Source: Caldiserica bacterium UBA646
Lineage (GTDB): Bacteria; Caldisericota; Caldisericia; Caldisericales; Caldisericaceae
DNA length: 64,000 nucleotides
Direction of reading: 5' to 3'
NCBI GenBank assembly: GCA_002299965.1
Contig: DBOM01000065.1
Span: 49,280-113,279 of the forward strand
Shown: positions 44,807-52,781 of the stretch, in pieces
Position numbering within the stretch: the first letter of the stretch is position 1
Layout: every line of letters begins with the position of its first letter
Made by a program: the position numbers and the translations under genes
The notes under the pieces: model-generated
The model's input: the letters and a program-made list of their open reading frames with translations, nothing else
The model's database searches: none
What the model was told of the DNA's origin: nothing

Positions 44807-45156
44807 TTTTTAATATTCGGTATCATACAAAGAAACACAACTTTCTCAGTTCCAACATTTTCATAAGCATGAGGTACGTCAGGTTCAACATAAAAAGCAA
44901 CACCTTCATCTACAATTTTTTCCTCTCCACCTACTACGACTTTGCATTTGCCTTTAAGTAAATAGATTTCATGCTCCCAGGAATGGTTATGCGAGGGAAT
45001 GACAGCGCCTGGCTCCATTTCAAAATGACGCATAAAAAAATTTGTAGCTCCTTCTTCTTTTGCCACAAGCCATCTTATCGTGACTCCCTCTAACACTTCC
45101 CCGTTCATTTCAACGGGTTTTCCTTCCATTTTAGTTGGATCGATTATTTTCATCAT
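44803..45156 (-). CDS. Small cupin-domain protein
   Basis: 117 residues, one cupin barrel. IPSHNHSWEHEIYLLKGKCKV (about 53-73) is motif 1 with the H-x-H-x4-E metal site, and YVEPDVPHAYENVG (about 91-104) is motif 2 with the last His. Metal binding is likely; no reaction can be assigned. It is coupled by 4-base overlaps to the oxidoreductase gamma subunit and the SDR gene. Confidence 0.82.
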   Translation of the reverse strand: MMKIIDPTKMEGKPVEMNGEVLEGVTIRWLVAKEEGATNFFMRHFEMEPGAVIPSHNHSWEHEIYLLKGKCKVVVGGEEKIVDEGVAFYVEPDVPHAYENVGTEKVVFLCMIPNIKK

Positions 45157-45707
45157 TTCCTTCCCAGAAATTCCTCTGCAATTTCTGCCCCTTTTTCAAG
45201 CGCTTTTTCATTAACCGGAATAAATTTTTCTTTATTGCCTTTAAGGAATAACTTCATCGCATTTTTCACGCTATCAAGAGAAACAGGTTTTTCAATCGTT
45301 ATATACACACCAAGAAGAATCATATTTACAATTTTTTCATTGCCAAGTTCTTTTGCAATAGTTTGAGCGTCAACTTCAACTACTCTCAGGTCGTTCCGTT
45401 TAACTTCTCTTGGAATAAGTGATTTATTTAAAACCAACAACCCGTCTTTTTTCATCGCAGGCTCAAACTTGTCAAGAGAAGGAAGATTTAAGATAACAGC
45501 CGCTTCAGGATACGAAATAATAGGAGATGCAATAGGTTCATCTGAAATAATCACATCGCAATTTGCAGTTCCGCCACGCATCTCAGGACCATATGAAGGA
45601 AGAAATGTAACATATTTATTATCTTCTTTGCCTGCTTCGGCAAGAAGCTCTCCTGCCAGCATAACACCCTGGCCGCCAAATCCTGCAATAATTACTTTCT
45701 TTTCCAT
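45153..45707 (-). CDS. 2-oxoacid:ferredoxin oxidoreductase, gamma subunit
   Basis: 184 residues from ATG 45707 (MEKKVIIAGFGGQGVMLAG), chosen because GAGGGGGTG precedes it. FGGQGVMLAGELLAEAG and LPSYGPEMRGGTANCDVIIS (about 44-63) are the gamma-domain motifs. It forms the CoA-side part of the alpha-beta-gamma-delta enzyme. It begins one base after the beta subunit stop. Confidence 0.92.
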   Translation of the reverse strand: MEKKVIIAGFGGQGVMLAGELLAEAGKEDNKYVTFLPSYGPEMRGGTANCDVIISDEPIASPIISYPEAAVILNLPSLDKFEPAMKKDGLLVLNKSLIPREVKRNDLRVVEVDAQTIAKELGNEKIVNMILLGVYITIEKPVSLDSVKNAMKLFLKGNKEKFIPVNEKALEKGAEIAEEFLGRK

Positions 45708-45708
45708 A

Positions 45709-46455
45709 TTATTCCACCCCCTCAGCAACTTTGAATTCCCCAATGGGAAATACGGGAAGTACTTCATTCCGTATTCTTTCCATCGCTGCTACCGGTGTCA
45801 TTTTCCAATTTGTAGGACAGGAAGAAATCATCTCAACAAGAGAAAATCCTATGCCATTTACCTGAGCATTAAATGCTTTTTTCAAAAACTTCTTTGCCTG
45901 GATAATGTGCTGGGGACTGTCTAATGATGCTCTTGCAATGTAAGCAGTAGCTTCCAGTGTTGCAAGCATTTCAGGAACATGCATTGGAAACCCGGTAAGT
46001 TTTGGATCCCTCCCGTAAGGAGAAGTCGTTGTCTTCTGCCCTATTAAAGTCGTAGGCGCCATCTGTCCTCCCGTCATTCCGTAGTTCCCGTTGTTAACAT
46101 ATACAACGGTTATTTTTTCTCCCCTTACTGCGGCATGAACAGTTTCAGCAATGCCAATTGAAGCAAGGTCCCCGTCACCCTGATATGTTATCACAAAGGA
46201 CTCCGGGTGAGTTCGTTTCATACCTGTTGCCATTGCACAAGCTCTCCCGTGAGCAGCCTCCACTGCGTCAGTGCCAATAAAATAGTAACCAAATACAGAG
46301 CAACCAACAGGCCAGACAATAACGGTTTCGCTTGTAAGATTCATTTCTTCAAGGAGTTCTGCAACAAGTCTGTGTGCAATACCATGAGGACAACCGGGAC
46401 AATACGTAGTAGGCCTATTTGTAATTGGTTCTGGCTTCTTATATACTGTCTTCAT
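45709..46455 (-). CDS. 2-oxoacid:ferredoxin oxidoreductase, beta subunit (TPP-binding)
   Basis: 248 residues. TTYCPGCPHGIAHRLVAELL at about 16-35, HGRACAMATGMKRTHPES, and TYQGDGDLASIGIAETVHAAVRGEKITVVYVNN (about 89-121), the G-D-G-D TPP-magnesium motif. It carries thiamine diphosphate for decarboxylation. Its ATG shares one base with the alpha-subunit stop. No extra [4Fe-4S] motif is present; clusters come from the delta subunit. Confidence 0.93.
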   Translation of the reverse strand: MKTVYKKPEPITNRPTTYCPGCPHGIAHRLVAELLEEMNLTSETVIVWPVGCSVFGYYFIGTDAVEAAHGRACAMATGMKRTHPESFVITYQGDGDLASIGIAETVHAAVRGEKITVVYVNNGNYGMTGGQMAPTTLIGQKTTTSPYGRDPKLTGFPMHVPEMLATLEATAYIARASLDSPQHIIQAKKFLKKAFNAQVNGIGFSLVEMISSCPTNWKMTPVAAMERIRNEVLPVFPIGEFKVAEGVE

Positions 46456-47522
46456 TATCTGTCTCCTTTGATATGCTTTTTAAACTCTGCATATATGTCT
46501 TCGGCACTGGGAACAATACCGCCCAGCTTACCATAGAAGTAAACCGGCTTTCTGCCATTTACTGCAAGTTTCACATCTTCAAGCATCTGCCCTGCATTTA
46601 GTTCAGAATCAAAGAAAAATTTCAGTTGCTCTGCTCTCTTCTCTATGAGTTTTGTCGGAAATGGCCATAGAGTAATAGGCCTGATGAGGCCGAGCTTTAT
46701 TCCTTCGTCTCTTGCCATATTAACAACTGTCTTCGCAATTCTTGCAATTGTGCCAAAAGCAGTAATTGCATATTCTGCATCATCCATTTTATACTCTTCA
46801 AATCGAACTTCATTTTTTTCAATTATTTTATATTTCTCTTGAAGGTGAAAATTCATTTTTTCCAATCCTTCCGCAAGGATTTCAAGGGAAGTAATAATAT
46901 TTCTATGGTCTCTATCCCTTTGTCCTACCGTTGCCCAATCAGGTGTTTTAAATTTCTTCACATCCACCCATTCCTTAAATTCTACAGGTTCCATCATCTG
47001 CCCCATCAATCCGTCTACAAGCACTACTACCATAATTCTGTACTTATCGGCAAGGTCAAATGCATCAAACATTAAATCTGCTTCTTCCTGTAAGGTATAA
47101 GGTGCAATAACAATGGAATGGTAGTCACCATGACCTCCTCCCTTAACTGCCTGGAAATAGTCAGCTTGAGCCGGTGCAATATCACCAAGGCCCGGCCCTC
47201 CTCTCATTGCATTGACAACCACGCATGGGACATCTGAATTTGCAATATAACTAAAACCTTCCTGCATTAAGCTGATACCCGGGCTTGAGGAAGTCGTAAT
47301 AACTCTTGTTCCAGTACAAGCTGCACCGTAAACCATATTGATTGCAGCCACTTCACTTCCTGCCTGCAAAAATACCCTTCCAAGTTTAGGCATCTGCCGA
47401 CTAAAATATTCCGGTACTTCGTTCTGAGGTGTAATAGGATATCCGAAAAAAGCCATACAACCTGCCCTCATGGCTGCTTCTGCTATTACTTCAGCACCTT
47501 TCATTAATGTTTTTTCTCCCAT
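46455..47522 (-). CDS. vorB: 2-oxoacid (probably branched-chain) :ferredoxin oxidoreductase, alpha subunit VorB-like
   Basis: 355 residues. AAMRAGCMAFFGYPITPQNEVPEYF at about 16-40, GAACTGTRVITTSSSPGISLMQEGFSY, MRGGPGLGDIAPAQADYFQAVKGGGHGDY and a C-terminal transketolase-like domain with LGLIRPITLWPFPTKLI. These match VorB of 3-methyl-2-oxobutanoate:ferredoxin oxidoreductases. The enzyme turns a 2-oxoacid and CoA to acyl-CoA, CO2 and reduced ferredoxin. Placement next to butyrate kinase favours branched-chain 2-oxoacids over 2-oxoglutarate. Confidence 0.88.
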   Translation of the reverse strand: MGEKTLMKGAEVIAEAAMRAGCMAFFGYPITPQNEVPEYFSRQMPKLGRVFLQAGSEVAAINMVYGAACTGTRVITTSSSPGISLMQEGFSYIANSDVPCVVVNAMRGGPGLGDIAPAQADYFQAVKGGGHGDYHSIVIAPYTLQEEADLMFDAFDLADKYRIMVVVLVDGLMGQMMEPVEFKEWVDVKKFKTPDWATVGQRDRDHRNIITSLEILAEGLEKMNFHLQEKYKIIEKNEVRFEEYKMDDAEYAITAFGTIARIAKTVVNMARDEGIKLGLIRPITLWPFPTKLIEKRAEQLKFFFDSELNAGQMLEDVKLAVNGRKPVYFYGKLGGIVPSAEDIYAEFKKHIKGDR

Positions 47523-47535
47523 AACCCTTCTCTCC

Positions 47536-47763
47536 TTACCTTTTCACAGGCTCTGGCCTTCTTATCTCTATAATAGAAGCGTCCGGACAGATCAAATAAC
47601 AAAATCCACAGGAAATACAATTCTCGTTATCAAATAACTCCACAGGGTGATAACCTTTTGAATTTAGTTTTTCAGAGATCTTCAACACATGTTTTGGACA
47701 TACAGCAACGCAGAGCCCGCAGCTCTTGCACCTCTCTTCATTAACTAAAACTTTTTTCTCCAT
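47536..47763 (-). CDS. 2-oxoacid:ferredoxin oxidoreductase, delta subunit (2x[4Fe-4S] ferredoxin)
   Basis: 75 residues. Two cluster motifs, [14 protein letters not shown] (12-25) and [14 protein letters not shown] (about 49-62), the whole protein being one bacterial-type ferredoxin. It carries electrons from the TPP site to free ferredoxin. It lies 13 bases before vorB with a ribosome site in AAGGAGGCAG upstream. Confidence 0.93.
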   Translation of the reverse strand: MEKKVLVNEERCKSCGLCVAVCPKHVLKISEKLNSKGYHPVELFDNENCISCGFCYLICPDASIIEIRRPEPVKR

Positions 47764-47778
47764 ACTGCCTCCTTTGAA

Positions 47779-48477
47779 CTACTCTCCCAATCGAGGGAGA
47801 GGATTAACAAACAGTTTTAATGGTAAAATTGGTACATCTAAATCTTTAACAAGATTTTGATGTTCTTCATCGACACAAGCAAAGTAAATTGGAATTTTTG
47901 TCTCTTCTGAAACATCCTTTACAATTTTATACTCATTCAGTATAACTCTTCCTGTTGTTTCCCACCTCAGGTGTGTGTTAAAAACAAGGGCATTTATTGT
48001 AAGTTTAGATGCATCTTGAATTTGCGCCATTGCTTCGATTATTTCCTTTGTATTTGAGGTCTCGGGACGCCGTGTATTAACAACAAAAAAGAAATTATAG
48101 TTTCCTTCGGGAAACAAATTTTTGAATTGAGCAATAGCGCCTGCACCATAAGGATCTCCGCCGATATCCAGTACCTTTTGCTTGTCTTTTTCCATCAATT
48201 TACTAATAATATGTGAAGGAAGGATAGGAAGATCGATTTTTCTTGTAATATCAGGGGGAGAAACAATCTCTATGTCATACATTGATATTTTATCCTTTAT
48301 ATCTCTTATTCTGACATACGGTTTGACGATATCCATATCAAAGAGTACATTAGGTATGTTTTGTTCTGACATCTTGATTGCAATGTTTACCGCAATTTCT
48401 GTCTTACCGGAACCAATTCTTCCACCAAAAATCTGTGATTCTTTATCTAAAAGTGATTTTACATCAAACACTTTCAT
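47779..48477 (-). CDS. P-loop ATPase of unknown function in the buk-oxidoreductase operon
   Basis: 232 residues. Walker A GGRIGSGKTE at 18-27 and a second segment VLFDMDIVKPYVRIRD at 44-59. KVLDIGGDPYGAGAIAQF (about 99-116) looks like a Walker B-type D-x-G-G. FVVNTRRPETSNTKEI follows. The fold resembles MinD/CobQ-like SIMIBI ATPases, but no named family is recognisable. It overlaps buk by 14 bases and lies 15 bases before the ferredoxin subunit, so it is made together with the enzyme. A role in maturation or cofactor insertion is possible; this is inference only. Confidence 0.7.
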   Translation of the reverse strand: MKVFDVKSLLDKESQIFGGRIGSGKTEIAVNIAIKMSEQNIPNVLFDMDIVKPYVRIRDIKDKISMYDIEIVSPPDITRKIDLPILPSHIISKLMEKDKQKVLDIGGDPYGAGAIAQFKNLFPEGNYNFFFVVNTRRPETSNTKEIIEAMAQIQDASKLTINALVFNTHLRWETTGRVILNEYKIVKDVSEETKIPIYFACVDEEHQNLVKDLDVPILPLKLFVNPLPRLGE

Positions 48478-49537
48478 ACAGTTTTATCTCTTCTTCTTTT
48501 CTTAGAACTCTTAATACACCTTGTGCAATTGCATTTAATTCATCTTCGCCAGGATAAACTTTTACAGGCGCAATAAATGACACCCTTTCCTTTATCCACT
48601 CAGTTAATATCTTAGAGTAAGCGATACCCCCGGTAATAACAATAGCATCAACTTTTTCCTCAAGTACCGTTGCCATTTCTCCAATTGTTTTTGCAATCTG
48701 GTATGCCATCGCTTCATACACAAGTTTTGCGTGTTTGTCTCCATCTTTTACCCTTTGCTCTACCTCAATTGCAGAGTTCGTGTTTAAATGAGAAACAAGC
48801 CCACCTTTACCTGCGAGGTTCTTCTTCATTTCTTCATAAGTATATTTTTTTGAGTAACAAAGATTTACAAGGCCTATTACAGGCAATCCACCTGCACGTT
48901 CCGGAGAAAATGGCCCGTCACCATTTAAAGCATTATTTACATCAATTGCTTTTCCTTTGCAGTGTGCTGCAATAGATATACCACCGCCAAGGTGCACAAC
49001 GATAAGATTCGCATTTTTATATGTTTTTCCGAGTTCTTTTGCGGCTTGCCGCGCAATAAATTTTTGGTTTAAAGCATGCCATATAGACACTCTCCTAATC
49101 CCTTTAAAACCGGAAATCTTTGCAATTTCATTCATCTCATCGACAATAACAGGATCAACAATAAAAGCAGGTTTACCTATTCGTGTTGAAAAAGCATGCG
49201 CAATTATTGCGCCAAGATTTGATGCATGCTCTCCGTATCTTGCGCTACTCAGATCGTTAACCATATCTTCGTTCACCAGGTACGTACCAGATTCAAGAGG
49301 GTGAAACAATCCTCCTCTTGCTCCAATCGCAGAAATTTCTTCCAACAACACGCCTTTGCTCTTTAGGGTGTCCAGAATAAGTTTTATCCTAAATTCATGC
49401 TGGTCAATAATTTTTTTGTACTGCGCAATCTCGGTAGCGCTATGCCGAATAGTTTCATTAAATATTTCCTCTTCATCCTGAAACACAGCGATTTTTGTTG
49501 AGGTAGATCCCGGATTAATAACAAGGATACATTCCAT
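48464..49537 (-). CDS. buk: Butyrate kinase (branched-chain acyl kinase)
   Basis: 357 residues, family length. LVINPGSTSTKIAVFQDEE (5-23) is the ASKHA phosphate-1 motif. SIWHALNQKFIARQAA, VVHLGGGISIAAH and ALNGDGPFSPERAGGLP (about 203-219) and AIVITGGIAYS are Buk-specific. It makes ATP from butyryl- or isobutyryl-phosphate. No phosphotransbutyrylase is in the window. The ATG follows the gdhA terminator by about 20 bases with GAGAGGAG between. Confidence 0.93.
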   Translation of the reverse strand: MECILVINPGSTSTKIAVFQDEEEIFNETIRHSATEIAQYKKIIDQHEFRIKLILDTLKSKGVLLEEISAIGARGGLFHPLESGTYLVNEDMVNDLSSARYGEHASNLGAIIAHAFSTRIGKPAFIVDPVIVDEMNEIAKISGFKGIRRVSIWHALNQKFIARQAAKELGKTYKNANLIVVHLGGGISIAAHCKGKAIDVNNALNGDGPFSPERAGGLPVIGLVNLCYSKKYTYEEMKKNLAGKGGLVSHLNTNSAIEVEQRVKDGDKHAKLVYEAMAYQIAKTIGEMATVLEEKVDAIVITGGIAYSKILTEWIKERVSFIAPVKVYPGEDELNAIAQGVLRVLRKEEEIKLYESV

Positions 49538-49555
49538 TTACTCTCTCCTCTCAAT

Positions 49556-49584
49556 AAAAATGGGGGGCTAAAGCCCCCATTTTT
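49556..49584 (-). terminator. Hairpin terminator between gdhA and buk
   Basis: AAAAATGGGGG...CCCCCATTTTT, a GC-rich core with A/T tails on both sides, directly after the gdhA stop. It looks like a full intrinsic terminator in both directions, yet buk starts only 19 bases later, so buk must rely on read-through or on a promoter inside gdhA. Confidence 0.75.
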
Positions 49585-49586
49585 AT

Positions 49587-50834
49587 TTATACCCAGCCTT
49601 TTACTTTTATAGCTTCTGCAACACGTTCCACGGCAACCATATCTGTTGCCATTCTCATTGTAATGCCACCTTCATTTTTCTTAAACATCTCATGTGTCCT
49701 ATGGAATGCATCTTTCATAATTCTCTCAAGTTTTTCATATGTTTCTTCTTCGGTCCAATAATAACCATATATATTCTGTACCCATTCAAAATAAGAAACT
49801 GTTACTCCACCAGCATTTGCAAGAATATCAGGAATAACAAGCACTTTGTTTTGAGTAAGAATTGGATCAGCTTCAGGTGTCACAGGGCCATTTGCAAGTT
49901 CTGTGATAATCTTAGCTTTAATCCGTGATGCATTTTCCCCTGTAATTTGTGCCTGCAATGCAGCTGGAACAAGAATATCAACATCAAGTTCAAGCAATGC
50001 TTCGTTGCTAATGTCCTGTGCGCCAGGAAATCCCTGTACGGTACGGTGTTCTGTCTTATAATCATAGAGAGCAAAAGGATCAATCCCCTCAGGATTGTAT
50101 ACCCCGCCTTTAGAATCTGTTGCAGCAACAATCTTCACGCCATCTTTATAAAGCAGCTTTGCCGCAAACGAACCTGCATTGCCGTATCCTTGAATAGCTG
50201 CAGTCGCACTCTTCATATCAAGCCCAATCACCTTTGCAGCTTCCCTTGTCGTATACAAACCGCCCATTGCGGTAGCATTTCCTCTGCCTTTGGCACCGCC
50301 AACAATAAGAGGTTTTCCTGTGATAACACCAGGTGCTTTGTGCCCTACAATTTTCTCATACTCATCTACCATCCATGCCATAATCTGTGGATTCGTATAT
50401 ACATCTGGCGCAGGAATATCTTTATCAGGCCCGATAAAATAAGCAATCGCATCAATATATCCGCGACTCATTCTCTCAATCTCTCCTTGAGACATTTCCT
50501 TCGGATTACAGATAATTCCGCCTTTTGAACCACCGTATGGAATACCTACCACAGCGCACTTCAATGTCATAAGTGTTGCAAGTGCTTTCACGTCATCAAA
50601 TGTTTCACTTGGATGAAATCTAAGGCCGCCTTTTGTTGGCCCGCAAGCATCGTTATGCTGTACTCTAAAACCTGTAAAAATCTTTGTCTTACCGTTATCC
50701 ATTTTTACAGGAATAGAAACCTGAAGTGAACGAAGAGGATGTTTGAGAATTTCAATAATTTCCGGAGACGTGCCCAGTTTTTCACCAGCAACCTGGATCC
50801 TCTCCTGTGCTACTTCAAACCATGTTTTACCCAT
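49587..50834 (-). CDS. gdhA: Glu/Leu/Phe/Val family amino-acid dehydrogenase (glutamate dehydrogenase)
   Basis: 415 residues from ATG 50834, chosen because AAAGGAGG lies before it. FRVQHNDACGPTKGGLRFHP (about 51-70) and KCAVVGIPYGGSKGGI (about 88-103) hold the substrate and catalytic lysines; GYGNAGSFAAKLL is the NAD(P) site; NAGGVTVSYFEWVQN the C-terminal block. It converts glutamate to 2-oxoglutarate and ammonia. Other members act on branched amino acids, which would feed the oxidoreductase downstream. It is separately promoted and terminated. Confidence 0.92.
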   Translation of the reverse strand: MGKTWFEVAQERIQVAGEKLGTSPEIIEILKHPLRSLQVSIPVKMDNGKTKIFTGFRVQHNDACGPTKGGLRFHPSETFDDVKALATLMTLKCAVVGIPYGGSKGGIICNPKEMSQGEIERMSRGYIDAIAYFIGPDKDIPAPDVYTNPQIMAWMVDEYEKIVGHKAPGVITGKPLIVGGAKGRGNATAMGGLYTTREAAKVIGLDMKSATAAIQGYGNAGSFAAKLLYKDGVKIVAATDSKGGVYNPEGIDPFALYDYKTEHRTVQGFPGAQDISNEALLELDVDILVPAALQAQITGENASRIKAKIITELANGPVTPEADPILTQNKVLVIPDILANAGGVTVSYFEWVQNIYGYYWTEEETYEKLERIMKDAFHRTHEMFKKNEGGITMRMATDMVAVERVAEAIKVKGWV

Positions 50835-50939
50835 AATAAAAACCTCCTTTGAGATGTATGCTACATATATTTGACAACTTTCTTGCAGTAGCAGCAAAAA
50901 AGCACTTAGAAAAATTTGATTTTATTTTCATCACGACAC

Positions 50940-50967
50940 ATTATAATACTTGGTATTTTTTTTTCAA
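50940..50967 (-). promoter_or_regulatory. Promoter of gdhA
   Basis: Minus strand TTGAAA (50962-50967), 16-bp spacer with an A-tract, TATAAT (50940-50945). The leader is about 100 bases before ATG 50834, with no clear hairpin. Confidence 0.65.
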
Positions 50968-50972
50968 TATAT

Positions 50973-51572
50973 TTAATCACATTGTGAAAAATATAACGCA
51001 TTTTTAACTCTTTCTATAAGTTCGTCCTTGTGTGTATATATATCATTTGTTATCTTAATTTTTGGAAAATGCCAATCTTCATAAAAATGTTTATATCTTT
51101 TGTCTAAACTTTCCAAATATTCTCTGGGGATCTTCTCAAAATCTCTTCCTCTGCCTGCTATATTTCTCATTAATTCGTCGGTATCTTTTTCCAGATAAAT
51201 AAGAAGATTCGGAGAAGGAAGGTGTCCCACCATAAGATTGTAAAGCTTATTGTACACTGCCCACTCTTCATCTGTCATAAGCCCTTCTTCATGAAGAGAA
51301 CGTGCAAATACTTCTTTATCCTCGTAAATAGAGCGGTCAAGAACAGCAGGGACATTTGAAAGCAAAACGTGGTGAAGGATTTGTTCATAACGCAGCGCAA
51401 GAAAATTAATCTGTGTAGCAAAGGCCCATCTCTTCATATCCTTATAATAATTTTTAAGAAAGAGGTTCCCTTGGAAATCTTCAAAATAAACGCTAAAGCC
51501 CATCTCTTTTGATACAATTTGAGAAAGAGAAGTTTTTCCTGCGCCAATATTCCCCGAAACTACGATATACAT
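50973..51572 (-). CDS. Deoxynucleoside kinase
   Basis: 199 residues. P-loop GNIGAGKTSL at 7-16, VYFEDFQGN, VLDRSIYEDKEVFARSL with the D-R-S motif (about 78-94), and NIAGRGRDFEKI for the lid region. It phosphorylates deoxynucleosides such as dG, dA or dC in salvage. It starts at the last base of the acyl-CoA dehydrogenase stop (TAATG). Specificity cannot be read from sequence alone. Confidence 0.87.
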   Translation of the reverse strand: MYIVVSGNIGAGKTSLSQIVSKEMGFSVYFEDFQGNLFLKNYYKDMKRWAFATQINFLALRYEQILHHVLLSNVPAVLDRSIYEDKEVFARSLHEEGLMTDEEWAVYNKLYNLMVGHLPSPNLLIYLEKDTDELMRNIAGRGRDFEKIPREYLESLDKRYKHFYEDWHFPKIKITNDIYTHKDELIERVKNALYFSQCD

Positions 51573-52699
51573 TATTCTATCTCCTTAAGCAATGCATTTG
51601 CTATAATAAGTTTTTGAATCTCATTTGTTCCTTCTATAATTTCATACATTTTGGCCTCCTTGTATAGCCGTTCCACCGCATAATCTTGTATAAAACCATA
51701 CCCTCCAAAAATCTGTACAGCAAGGCGGGATACATCCACAGCCACCTGCGCTGCAAAATATTTTGCCATTGCCGCAATCTTTGCAGCATCTCTTTGTTTT
51801 TGATCGGCAGCTTCAGCCGCTTTTAATGTAAGGAGCTCAGCAGCCTCTACCTTTGTGCCCATATCTGCAATATGAGATTGTATCATTTCAAAAGAACTTA
51901 TCGGTTTTCCAAACTGTTCCCTCTGCTTGCTGTATCTTACGCTCTCAATTAGAGCGCGCTTTGCAAGCCCCACAGCAGAAGCAGCAGCAGAAACACGACC
52001 TATATCAAGTACTTTTTTTACGATAATAAATCCTGTTCCCTCGCGTCCAAGTAGTCTATCTTTAGGAATCCTCACACCGTTCAAAAGCAACGAGGCATTA
52101 GGAAGACCTGGGAAAGCCATCTTTTTTTCCTGTCTCCCTATAACAAAATTTTTATCGTTCTTGTCAACGATAAAAGCAGAAATACCTCTTGCTCCTCTCT
52201 CTTTATCCGTCTTTGCCATGATAATATACAAATCAGATAAGCCCGCATTGGTAGTAAATACCTTTGTGCCATTCAAGATATAAAAATCGCCATCTCTTAT
52301 GGCTTCCATTTCCATTGAAGCCGGGTCCGACCCTGCATTTTGTTCGGTAAGAGCAAAAGAGCCAATTAACCGCCCTTTTATTAAATCAGGCAGATATTTT
52401 TCTTTCTGTCCTTCTCCTCCCCCAAGAAGGACAGAAAATACAGCAAGACAATGCGCCCCAAGAATGCCTGCAATCGTACCGCTGTATTGGGAAATAATAG
52501 TTGCGGTTTTTGAGTAAAGAATAGTATTTTGCTCCAGTCCTCCGTATTTTTTAGGGAAAGGTAGCGCCATAAAACCATGAGAAGAAAGTTCTTTTAAGAT
52601 TTCTTTTATAAATTTGCCATCAAGATCGATCTCTTTTTCATGCGGTTGGATATATTTTTTGCAAAAATCATGCACAGCAACCAATATTTCGTTTTCCAT
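51572..52699 (-). CDS. Acyl-CoA dehydrogenase
   Basis: 375 residues. GSFALTEQNAGSDPASMEMEAI (about 113-134) is the first FAD and substrate signature, KVFTTNAGLSDLYIIMAKTD the next, QIFGGYGFIQDYAVERLYKEAKMYEIIEGTNEIQKLIIA near the end holds the catalytic glutamate in E-G-T. It oxidises acyl-CoA to enoyl-CoA or works in reverse with electron-transfer flavoprotein; no Etf genes are near. GGAAGAGGTGA precedes the ATG. Confidence 0.92.
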   Translation of the reverse strand: MENEILVAVHDFCKKYIQPHEKEIDLDGKFIKEILKELSSHGFMALPFPKKYGGLEQNTILYSKTATIISQYSGTIAGILGAHCLAVFSVLLGGGEGQKEKYLPDLIKGRLIGSFALTEQNAGSDPASMEMEAIRDGDFYILNGTKVFTTNAGLSDLYIIMAKTDKERGARGISAFIVDKNDKNFVIGRQEKKMAFPGLPNASLLLNGVRIPKDRLLGREGTGFIIVKKVLDIGRVSAAASAVGLAKRALIESVRYSKQREQFGKPISSFEMIQSHIADMGTKVEAAELLTLKAAEAADQKQRDAAKIAAMAKYFAAQVAVDVSRLAVQIFGGYGFIQDYAVERLYKEAKMYEIIEGTNEIQKLIIANALLKEIE

Positions 52700-52719
52700 G
52701 CTTCACCTCTTCCTTTCAC

Positions 52720-52747
52720 TTGTAAAATCTAAATCATTTTATATTAT
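52720..52747 (+). promoter_or_regulatory. Promoter of the ABC-F gene
   Basis: TTGTAA (52720-52725), 16-bp spacer, TATTAT (52742-52747), with AAGGAG in the leader. It shares its bases with the opposing promoter, so the two directions may compete. Confidence 0.5.
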
Positions 52748-52763
52748 AAGATAAAATTTTCAA
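52736..52763 (-). promoter_or_regulatory. Promoter of the acyl-CoA dehydrogenase gene
   Basis: Minus strand TTGAAA (52758-52763), 16-bp spacer, TAAAAT (52736-52741). It overlaps the plus-strand promoter of the ABC-F gene almost fully. Confidence 0.45.
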
Positions 52764-52781
52764 AATGCATCAAGGAGAAAA

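Noticed and set aside
49947..50528. 193-codon plus-strand frame
   Set aside because: Lies wholly inside gdhA on the opposite strand, with no family match.
50976..50990. Second TTGTGA half-site near the end of the deoxynucleoside kinase gene
   Set aside because: Only one arm is present and it lies in coding sequence.
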